Assembly (NCBI GenBank): GCA_019310745.1
Contig: JAFDDS010000037.1
Location: 1-12,751, forward strand
Reading direction: 5' to 3'
DNA: 12,751 nucleotides
Source: Deltaproteobacteria bacterium
GTDB taxonomy: Bacteria; Desulfobacterota; DSM-4660; Desulfatiglandales; B25-G16
Shown here piece by piece: positions 1 to 6,158 of the stretch. The position numbers and the translations under genes were made by a program. The first letter of the stretch is position 1; every line of letters begins with the position of its first letter. The notes beneath the pieces are model-generated. The model saw only the letters and a list, made by a program, of their open reading frames with translations. It did not search any database and was not told the DNA's origin.

Positions 1-35
1 ACTATTCAGAAAGAGATGTGGAATCCATGGCCGCT
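1..35 (+). pseudogene. ubiX: UbiX fragment at window edge (internal segment, truncated at right)
   Basis: Read on the plus strand from base 3, this edge encodes YSERDVESMA, matching the conserved UbiX stretch just before the prenyl-FMN loop. The DNA of bases 1-33 is the reverse complement of 746-778 with one mismatch (base 10 versus base 769, giving Glu instead of Val). Reading on to the right, the frame runs into the antisense of the MFS gene and stops at 66-68. This is therefore the end of a truncated UbiX copy whose N-terminal part would lie left of the window. That the piece comes from the same gene as the one at 354-803 is very likely from the near-identity. How much more lies outside cannot be seen. 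Confidence 0.6.
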
Positions 36-220
36 CCCATAGGAATCTGGATTAAGGCAAATGCATAGAAAAAAATCGAGCTTAAAAATCCTAGATCTTC
101 GGCAGTGAGACTGAGATCTCGCATAAGCTCAGATGCTATAACAGCTGATGTGGTCCGATAGAACTGAGAAAGGAAAAACAACAGGCTGAGCGGAAGAAGC
201 ATCCAAATCTTTTTGCCCAT
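34..220 (-). pseudogene. MFS transporter, N-terminal remnant
   Basis: The N-terminal ~62 residues of a major facilitator superfamily permease are readable. They cover a short basic start (MGKKIW), a first membrane helix (LLPLSLLFFLSQFYRTTSAV), a loop (ELMRDLSLTAEDLG), a second helix (FLSSIFFYAFALIQIPMGA), and the start of the loop that normally carries the GxLaDRxGrR motif. Instead of that motif the frame enters the UbiX-derived sequence and stops at bases 2-4. The start is convincing, because GAGG lies 5 bases before the ATG at 218-220. The real family has about 400 residues in 12 helices, so this is a truncated relic. MFS permeases of this type often carry organic acids, but substrate cannot be inferred from two helices. 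Confidence 0.75.
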
Positions 221-353
221 CTTTACCTCAATAAAAAATAATAGGAGTCTTGTTTGTAAATGTTGGGAGTATAGGTACGCGCTGTTGGTATGTCAAGGAT
301 GTGATTTTTTTAAGAAGAATTCTGAGTAACGAGCAGTTTTTGTTGGTTAAATT

Positions 354-803
354 TCAATTATTTCTTCCTCCCCACCTTTCAAAAAGACTGTGCTCGATAC
401 CAAAATAATCAAAGACCTTACCGATGGTTTGATGAATAATGTCTTCAATGGTCTTAGGGTGGTGATAAAAGGAGGGTATTGGTGGCAGTATATGGGCGCC
501 CATATCAGCGGCCATGGTCATAAGGTTCAGGTGACCTTTGTGAAGTGGTGTCTCCCCGATTACCAAGACCAATTTTCTTTTCTCTTTTAGGGTAACATCA
601 GCCTCCCTCAACAATAGATTGTCAGAATAGGAATGAGCTATGCCAGATAATGTCTTTACAGTACATGGAGCAACTATCATTCCATTGGTGATAAAAGATC
701 CACTTGCAGGAGGGGCCGCCAAATCGTCATTATAATACACCGTGTCGGCCATGGATTCCACATCTCTTACTGAATAGTCTGTTTCAAGGGTAATATTCCC
801 GCA
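354..803 (-). pseudogene. ubiX: UbiX/Pad1-like flavin prenyltransferase, C-terminal part
   Basis: UbiX attaches a dimethylallyl group to FMN to make prenyl-FMN, the cofactor of UbiD decarboxylases. The intact part matches the C-terminal three quarters of the family. It shows the ETDYSV..ESMAD segment, ASGSF, GMIVAPC, the TLSGIAHSYSDNLL helix, LKEKRKLVLV, ETPLHKGHLNLM, ILPPIPSFYHHP, and the closing LFERWGG. The N-terminal FMN-binding GxSGAxG region (about 45 residues) is absent, because the sequence switches near 797-803 to an AMP-ligase N-terminus in another frame. The first usable start, GTG at 759-761, would give only ~135 of ~190 residues. The usual Arg before ETP (RETP) is Gly here, and a later conserved Arg is Lys, which fits loss of function. 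An inverted scrap of the same gene is at 1-33. Confidence 0.85.
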
Positions 804-928
804 TTTCGGTCAAGCAGGTCGCATACAGTCAGGTTACGCCAAAAACCCTTGGATACATATGTACTTATCTCCTCATTGGTGACTGGATGCCAACCATCGA
901 TTATCTCTTTGTGGGTTTTTTTCTGCAT
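797..928 (-). pseudogene. Aryl-acid AMP ligase, N-terminal remnant
   Basis: From ATG 926-928 about 44 residues read as the N-terminus of a DhbE/EntE-like AMP-forming ligase. The pattern is ..GWHPVTNEE.STYVSKGFWRNLTVCDLLDRNAGILP, equivalent to the Y..xGyW...tl.dlLdr.A..yPdk signature that opens this family. A ribosome-binding site (AAAGGAGG) lies 11 bases upstream. An upstream extension to 958 is open but has no comparable signal. The frame runs into the UbiX sequence and stops at 767-769. The remaining ~500 residues, including every catalytic motif, are missing. It is homologous to, but clearly diverged from, the intact ligase at 11097-12751, so it is a paralogue relic and not a recent copy. 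Confidence 0.7.
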
Positions 929-958
929 AAATTCACAAACCTCCTTTCCCACCCACAA

Positions 959-1461
959 CTTCTCAGGGTCAAAGAAGTAATAATTTTAGGCTGCTTAAAA
1001 TTCCTTTTATAAGGTTAGTGATAATCATGGCAAACTCGGCAGAACCTATATTTAAACAATAGGTCCCCTCAAGTCAAGCTTTTGTCGGGTCGGAGTTTCA
1101 GGAGCATTCTTCCTTAAAATTATCTAACTCGATTTAACTAAATAGATGTAATTATTACGTTAGTTCATTTTGATTAATCTTGGGCAAGAATCCCCTGCTT
1201 ATAAGTCGCTTAAAAGACAAGCCGATGAGCCCCGGAACTGACTGAAAGCCCCATACTCTTGGTGAAAAATGCAAAGCTTTAGGCATATATAAGGAGCTAA
1301 AGCAATAATCATATAGATATTAAGGTCTTGGAGGTGGAACTGCTCTAACAACACCTTGATTTTATAGTTACAGTAAAGTATGTTGATGCCCAGAATCAGG
1401 TGTGAACCAATTACTGTGATCTCTCTTTAAAAAAACCAATAGACTGCTTAGGAAGCAACGA
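959..1461. other. AT-rich stretch without recognisable gene
   Basis: No convincing reading frame, RNA gene or repeat is seen. It lies upstream of both the minus-strand AMP-ligase remnant and the plus-strand oxidoreductase remnant, so it may hold their old promoters, but I cannot point to clear boxes. The only clear signal is the ribosome-binding site AGGAAG just before base 1462. Confidence 0.5.
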
Positions 1462-1698
1462 ATGGAAGTCAAAAAAGTCGTATGCATTCAGTGCCACAAT
1501 GCTTGCAGACTAATAACCACAGTTGATGGCGATCGCTTAGTCTCTGTTGAGCCTGACAAAGGATTCCCTGGTACAAAATCTTCATGCTCAATTATAAAAG
1601 GCTGTCCTCGAAGCAGAAATGTGATTGGGAATTGTTCGATCAGGTGGAGCAGAGACTCCGTATCGCGTTTTCTCTCTATGAACATATGGTCTTCCTAG
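1462..1698 (+). pseudogene. Molybdopterin oxidoreductase, N-terminal [4Fe-4S] domain remnant
   Basis: The first ~55 residues show the iron-sulfur domain that opens bis-MGD molybdopterin oxidoreductases. Visible are the cysteine run CIQCHNAC (residues 8-15), then VDGDRLVSVEPDKGFPGTK, and further cysteines (residues 42 and 48) in a segment reading GCPRSRNVI. Family members have several hundred further residues carrying the Mo-cofactor sites. Here homology stops at residue ~55, after which the frame reads unrelated sequence to a stop. The start is good, with AGGAAG 7 bases before ATG. Around 1623 the coding look moves to another frame (next entry), so this is a rearranged relic. Such enzymes hydroxylate or reduce diverse substrates, and the fragment does not show which. 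Confidence 0.75.
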
Positions 1699-1730
1699 AC
1701 ACAACAAGTGATTATATAGTTTCTGTGTAA
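1623..1730 (+). pseudogene. Unidentified coding-like tail fused out of frame to the oxidoreductase remnant
   Basis: Immediately after the oxidoreductase homology ends, a different frame becomes protein-like for 35 codons (DWELFDQVEQRLR, then SLYEHMVFLDTTSDYIVSV) and ends at TAA 1728-1730. It has the amphipathic, charged look of a protein C-terminus. I do not recognise the family. It could be the tail of another lost gene joined at the same breakpoint, or of the oxidoreductase itself after a large internal deletion. Confidence is low because 35 codons can be open by chance. Confidence 0.3.
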
Positions 1731-1970
1731 CTTACAAAAAATAATATCCTTTACTCTAAATATCAGTCTTTTTTATGATTTTCCTAACTGTATAACATTA
1801 CAATTTGCATGATAAAAAGAAAACTGCTTTTCTCCGAAGAACCTATTTTAAAAATATTTGAGTTTTGATTACGTGCCATAGTTCATCGTACAGCTAAATT
1901 AGATTCTATTCAAGGTTTCGTTTGGTAGTCATAAGTTTTCGGCCTTTGAATTATCCACAAATAGCAGTAG
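1731..1970. other. AT-rich non-coding stretch
   Basis: Nothing recognisable: no frame of useful length, no obvious hairpin with a T-run, and no repeat shared with the rest of the window. Confidence 0.45.
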
Positions 1971-2249
1971 TCGAAAGTCACAGGCCAGATAAGACCTATA
2001 CAATATGTAGGGCTGAAAGGGGAAAGGTCAATTCTTAGGTCAGACTGGGGTTATTATAGATCATCTCTCTCTTTCCGAGGCTTCACGAAAAGCCTTGAGA
2101 AAACTGGGAGCAATCCTCATGGTATTGGTGCCTTTATGACTGAAATGACTGCCCATCCTAAATGAAAAGATCCTGCTCATTTTTTCAAAGAATACTTCGA
2201 GCAAGAAAAAATCAAAAAATTTAGTGGCTTTAGGTTACACGATTATTGA
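1971..2249 (+). pseudogene. Possible decayed gene with internal TGA
   Basis: One frame runs 92 codons with a single TGA at 2163-2165. The second half looks protein-like: ..NPHGIGAFMTEMTAHPK, then the stop, then KDPAHFFKEYFEQEKIKKFSGFRLHDY ending at TGA 2247-2249. No start codon with a ribosome-binding site is seen, and I recognise no family. The simplest reading is a relic with a Trp or Gly codon turned to stop. A selenocysteine codon is formally possible, but I see no downstream SECIS-like hairpin. It lies just downstream of the IclR gene's 3' end, on the opposite strand. Confidence 0.25.
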
Positions 2250-2289
2250 AAAATGCTGAGAGATAAAAAGGTGAAGGTTTTTGCTTCAG

Positions 2290-3138
2290 TTATATTTTTA
2301 GATATCCCAGATCAGAAGAAATTTCATCAGTTGTATTCTTTACCAAATCCACAATTCTTTTAATTCCTTCTTCTTCATTAAGTTGGCCAACCGGTAAAGC
2401 AACACCAAGAGCGGCCCCAACTTGACGAGAATAATCCCTGATGGGAGCGGCAATACCGACTATCCCTTCAACTGCTTCTTCCCGTTCTACTATATAACCA
2501 TCTTTGCGAATTTTTTCCAAACGAAGTTTGAAGGCATATTCATCAGAAATACTATAAGGAGTATGGGATTCTAAAGGACATTTCTTTAGTATGTCCCTCA
2601 CCTTCTCCGTAGTAAGATAGGCCATCAAAACCATACCTAGCATTCCGTAATGCAGGGGTCTTCGCCAACCTATGTCCGACGATATCCGTATCATCCCTTT
2701 TCCCTCGCGCTTGTCCATATAAACTAATTGATCTTCCATTATTGTTCCTAAGAGTACGGTTGCCCCTGTCGAATTTTCGAGATGAGACATTGGATAAGCC
2801 GCTGCCTTACGCAGGGAAAACGAAGAAAAAACAATACCGCCTAATTCAAACAGGCGCAAGCCAAGTTGATAGCGCTTTGATTTTGGATCTTGCTGTAAGT
2901 AACCTCGAGTCGTGAGATTTGCCATGAGTCGTTTGACAGTTGTTTTGTTGAGTCCAGTTTGATTGACTACATCGGATAGGCTCATCTCCCTTTTTTGGAA
3001 TGTGAAACAGTCAAGAATATCTAAAGCACGTTCCAATGACTGTACTTTATATAAAGTTTTTTTATGTTTTTTTGATAAATCCATAATATGATTCATAATA
3101 TCAAGTTCATATACTCTACAATCTTCATTCGAGGACAA
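2290..3138 (-). CDS. IclR-family transcriptional regulator
   Basis: A full-length IclR-type regulator of about 264-282 residues. Residues ~30-95 form the N-terminal winged helix-turn-helix (ALDILDCF, then LSDVVNQTGLNKTTVKRLMANLTTRGYL, then YQLGLRLFELG). The rest is the GAF-like effector domain (ATVLLGTIMEDQLVYMDKREG, RRPLHYGMLGMVLMAYL, DGYIVEREEAVEGIVGIAAPIRD, GAALGVALP). Such proteins usually control neighbouring catabolic genes and respond to an aromatic or other acid. It is divergent from the ubiD gene, and the 105-bp gap holds a promoter and inverted repeats that it may bind. The start is uncertain. TTG at 3136-3138 has its purines directly abutting, whereas in-frame ATGs at 3094-3096 and 3082-3084 would give a more typical N-terminus but lack a clear ribosome-binding site. 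Confidence 0.95.
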   Translation of the reverse strand: MSSNEDCRVYELDIMNHIMDLSKKHKKTLYKVQSLERALDILDCFTFQKREMSLSDVVNQTGLNKTTVKRLMANLTTRGYLQQDPKSKRYQLGLRLFELGGIVFSSFSLRKAAAYPMSHLENSTGATVLLGTIMEDQLVYMDKREGKGMIRISSDIGWRRPLHYGMLGMVLMAYLTTEKVRDILKKCPLESHTPYSISDEYAFKLRLEKIRKDGYIVEREEAVEGIVGIAAPIRDYSRQVGAALGVALPVGQLNEEEGIKRIVDLVKNTTDEISSDLGYLKI

Positions 3139-3154
3139 CCTTTTGTCTTTTTTC

Positions 3155-3181
3155 TTGACATTAACAAAATTGTTGTATAGA
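3155..3181 (+). promoter_or_regulatory. Putative sigma70-type promoter for ubiD
   Basis: TTGACA at 3155-3160 is followed, after a 15-base spacer, by TATAGA at 3176-3181. The -35 is perfect and the spacer is short. Transcription would start near 3188, placing the inverted repeats at 3196-3220 just downstream of the start point. That position suits repression or roadblocking. It also overlaps the upstream region of the divergent iclR gene, so one regulator could control both. Confidence 0.45.
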
Positions 3182-3195
3182 TGTCAATGTAATTT

Positions 3196-3221
3196 TGAAA
3201 CTTTATTTCATGATATGAAAC
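3196..3221 (+). promoter_or_regulatory. Composite inverted-repeat operator A (candidate IclR site)
   Basis: Three half-sites of the TGAAA/TTTCA type lie in a row: TGAAA (3196-3200), 5 bases, TTTCAT (3206-3211), 3 bases, ATGAAA (3215-3220). Adjacent halves are inverted relative to one another, giving two overlapping dyads. IclR-family operators are commonly short TGRAAA/TTTYCA-like dyads, so this is a fitting target for the neighbouring regulator. The same arrangement is found before dctP (10870-10895, minus strand). Binding by this IclR is inference. Confidence 0.55.
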
Positions 3222-3230
3222 ATAATGAAA

Positions 3231-3236
3231 AGGAGG
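3231..3236 (+). promoter_or_regulatory. Ribosome-binding site of ubiD
   Basis: A perfect AGGAGG lies 7 bases before ATG 3244, fixing the ubiD start. Confidence 0.85.
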
Positions 3237-3243
3237 TTTTTTC

Positions 3244-4637
3244 ATGATTGATGATCTAAGAGGTTTTTTAGATACTTTGAAAGAAAGAGGAAAACTTCAG
3301 GTAGTGAATAACGCTGATTGGGATCTTGAGATCGGCACCATTAATGAACTGATGGCCGAGAGACAAGGCCCTGCATTGCTCTTTGACAAAATCAAGGGGT
3401 ATCCTCAAGGGTTCAGGGTGGCAACCAATTTAATGCATCATAGGGCGGGCCAGAAACTGGCGTTTGGTTTCACTGAGGAAATGACCGACTTGGAGTGTGT
3501 CGCTACATGGAAAAATAAATGGAACGAATTTCAACCAATCCCGCCAGTGGAAGTAAAAGACGGCCCAATCAAAGAAAATATCTTGGAGGGAGATGACATT
3601 GACATCTATAAATTTCCCACCCCCAAATGGCATACCCATGATGGTGGCCGTTATATTGGCACAGGAGTTATTACCATTACTCGAGACCCTGATGAAGGAT
3701 GGGTCAACTTCGGCACATACCGGGTAATGATACAAGACAAGACCACCCTCGCCTTCTACGCCTCACCTGGAAAACATGCAACTATCATGCGTGAAAAATA
3801 CTGGGCCTCCTTTTTGCTATATCCACCATCGCACTACCCTGGGGCATATCCGAATACGATATGGCAGGTTATATCAAGGGCAAAAGGGTGGACGTTGTTA
3901 TTGATGAGGAAACTGGGCTCCCTATACCCGCCACGGCTGAAATAGTAGCTTGTGGATTCTCTCCGCCGCCAGAAGAGGATAGCCGACAAGAAGGTCCCTT
4001 TGGAGAATGGCAGGGCTATTATGCCTCTGGCACCAGGAATGAGCCCGTAGTTCATATTAAGACTTTATATCACCGAAACAATCCGATTTTGTTTGGTCAA
4101 CCCCCAGTCAAACCGCCAGTCAATACATGGTTTCCCATCCCCATTCACACAGCAAGCTTCCTCTGGAACCGGCTGGAAAAGGCGAACATGATGGACATAA
4201 AGGGTGTGTATGTCCATGGCCCGGGAAATCGAATTATTGCTGTTATATCCCTTAAACAGAGATATCTGGGTCATGCAAAACAGATAGCTACCTTGGCCGG
4301 AGCCTTTTTACAGGGTGGAGCCTGCACCGGCAGATATATTATTACGGTGGATGAAGACATAGATCCCTCGAACCTTGACGAAGTGCTGTGGGCTGTGTGC
4401 ACGAGATGTGATCCTGAACACTATATTGATATCGTCCCCGGATTCCTCACAAGTCCTCTGGATCCCATGCTCAATCCCGAAAAGCGTGCAAGGAAAGATT
4501 TTACAACCGCAAAGGTGTTTATTAATGCCTGTAAGCCGTACCATTGGAAGGATAAATTTCCGCCCGTTAACGTGGCCGGTCCGGAACTGCGGGAAAAAGT
4601 GCTCACTAAATGGGCAGAGCTGTTTAAAGATGTGTGA
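3244..4637 (+). pseudogene. ubiD: UbiD-family (prenyl-FMN) decarboxylase, internal deletion and frameshift
   Basis: UbiD enzymes reversibly decarboxylate aromatic or unsaturated acids using prenyl-FMN. Residues 1-188 (to base 3807) are normal and carry the expected metal/cofactor residues: Asn155 and Arg160 in NFGTYR, and His178 in GKHA. From base 3807 the homology continues in another frame (LLFAISTIALPWGISEYDMAGY) to the end at 4637. This second part contains AEIV with the metal-binding Glu and the EGPFGEW pair of catalytic glutamates. Between REKYWA and LLF about 15 residues present in relatives (the ..PVAVV.G.DP strand and loop) are missing, and the loss is not a multiple of three. Stops in the first frame end it at 3945. 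The protein cannot be made whole, so this is a recent pseudogene or a sequencing/assembly error. Both halves otherwise look under selection. Followed 46 bases later by the Tm-1-like gene. Confidence 0.9.
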
Positions 4638-4683
4638 GGAAGCTGCGCTTCGGGAAACAGCATTCGGTTAGATAGGTACAGCA

Positions 4684-5919
4684 ATGGTTAAGACAGTCGC
4701 CATAGTAGGGACTCTGGATACCAAGGGAGAGGAAATAGCTTTCCTAAAATCCTTGATCCTGACAAGGAGTCACAAGGTTATCATTGCAGATACTGGTATC
4801 CTGGGTGAACCCCATCTCCAAGCAGATATTTCTCGCCATGAGATTGCAAGTGCCGGCGGCGAAGACATTGATACCCTGAAAAAAAAGGGTGACGAAGCCT
4901 TCGCCCAGAGGATAATGGCTTCTGGTTTGAAGAAAATTATCCTTTCCCTTGTTGAATCAAAAAAGATTCATGGGCTTCTGGCAATCGGGGGCGGTCAGGG
5001 CTCTATCATCGTTGCTCCTACCCTCAAATCTCTGCCATTTGGGTTTCCCAAACTGCTCGTCTCAACAAAAGTAACTCAGGCAGGGGCTCGTCCCTATGTT
5101 GGCTCAAAGGATGTCCTTATCTTGCCCCCTGTTGCAGATCTGGCAGGTATTAATTGTCTTACCAGAAGCATATTAACAAATGCTGCAGGTGCAATATCTG
5201 GCATGGTGGAGATTGAGCAACCGGGAGTTGAGGATAAGCCTCTCGTGGTAATGAGCATGAATGGAACGGTCACTGACTGTGGGCTTACGGTAAAGGCCAT
5301 GTTGGAGAAGAAAGGATACGAAGTTCTGGTTTTTCATACCATAGGCACGGGAGGAGAGGCGCTCGAGGAATATGTGAAATCCAATGAAGTGGTTGGAGTA
5401 ATCGAACTTGGAGTGAACGAAATCACTAACGAACTCATGGGCGGGCTTGCCTCTTCCGGACCTGATCGGCTTACAGCGGCAGGAAAACGGGGAGTGCCCC
5501 AGATAGTTGTACCGGGAAGTGCTGACTTTATCAATTTTCTTGGCCCTGAGACGGTTCCGCCTAAGTACAGGCGTAGGAATATCCATAGCCATAATCCCCA
5601 GGCCACCTTGATCAGAACCAACATACAGGATAATAGGCTCCTTGGCAAAACAATAGCTGATAAATTAAATCAATCTCGTGGTCCTGTTATTATCCTCTGG
5701 CCTAAAAAGGGACTTTCCACGCTGGACCATAGTGGAAAGCCATTCTGGGATCCGGAGGCTGATATGGCGCTCATTAAATCTCTTAAAAGGCATCTTGATC
5801 CCCACATACCCGTGATAGAGTCAGATGCGTATATCAACGACCCCGAGTTTGCTCAAACGGTATTCATGGCTTTTGAGAAGATCGGGGAACAGATAAGACA
5901 ACAAACTACATTATCTTAA
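4684..5919 (+). CDS. Tm-1-like ATP-binding domain protein (UPF0261)
   Basis: At 411 residues this is the full length for the UPF0261/Tm-1-like family, named after the tomato resistance protein whose N-terminal domain binds ATP. It opens with KTVAIVGTLDTKGEEIAFLK. A glycine-rich loop IGGGQGS lies at residues ~101-107, followed by PKLLVSTK and a second Rossmann-like half (VVMSMNGTVTDCG, GTGGEALEE, ELGVNEITNEL, VPGSADFINFL). The biochemical reaction of bacterial members is not established. They often sit in catabolic clusters, and here the gene is downstream of ubiD with only 46 bases between, so co-transcription from the ubiD promoter is likely. The ribosome-binding site is weak (AGG), which suggests coupling to upstream translation. 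No terminator is evident downstream before the insertion sequence. Confidence 0.92.
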   Translation: MVKTVAIVGTLDTKGEEIAFLKSLILTRSHKVIIADTGILGEPHLQADISRHEIASAGGEDIDTLKKKGDEAFAQRIMASGLKKIILSLVESKKIHGLLAIGGGQGSIIVAPTLKSLPFGFPKLLVSTKVTQAGARPYVGSKDVLILPPVADLAGINCLTRSILTNAAGAISGMVEIEQPGVEDKPLVVMSMNGTVTDCGLTVKAMLEKKGYEVLVFHTIGTGGEALEEYVKSNEVVGVIELGVNEITNELMGGLASSGPDRLTAAGKRGVPQIVVPGSADFINFLGPETVPPKYRRRNIHSHNPQATLIRTNIQDNRLLGKTIADKLNQSRGPVIILWPKKGLSTLDHSGKPFWDPEADMALIKSLKRHLDPHIPVIESDAYINDPEFAQTVFMAFEKIGEQIRQQTTLS

Positions 5920-5998
5920 CATCTTTAGTTTTGCGGTACTATCTTATGCTCCTTGCCACAGGTCATCCTTTTTAAAAAACATTAGACTACTTAGTCAA

Positions 5999-6009
5999 CC
6001 CTGAAAAAC
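5999..6009 (+). repeat. Left terminal inverted repeat of the IS
   Basis: CCCTGAAAAAC, an exact inverted match to 7416-7426. Similarity beyond the 11 bases is weak. Confidence 0.85.
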
Positions 6010-6158
6010 AATGTAATTTATTGATATAATTATAAAATAATACAATTATTCCTGGAATAATATGCCATAAAATGCTATAGTAAGCCTCAAAACCTTGCAA
6101 TAAAAATCATCATTTTGAGGCAAAAAATTTAGAGAATCTGATAAACCCTCAACACCCT

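Noticed and set aside
1..778. The 33-bp inverted repeat as a recombinase-driven invertible switch
   Set aside because: Both copies are coding sequence of the same UbiX gene. Flipping the segment would restore neither the MFS nor the UbiX frame, and no recombinase is in view. Broken duplicated gene pieces explain it better.
2163..2165. TGA as a selenocysteine codon
   Set aside because: No SECIS-like hairpin is evident just downstream, no start codon is seen, and no family is recognised. A decayed gene is simpler.
4308..4684. Minus- and plus-strand frames overlapping the 3' half of ubiD
   Set aside because: UbiD homology fully explains this stretch. The other frames have no recognisable features.
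5920..5998. Rho-independent terminator after the Tm-1-like gene
   Set aside because: There is a T-rich/A-rich palindrome (TTTTTAAAAAA), but no GC-rich stem before a T-run.
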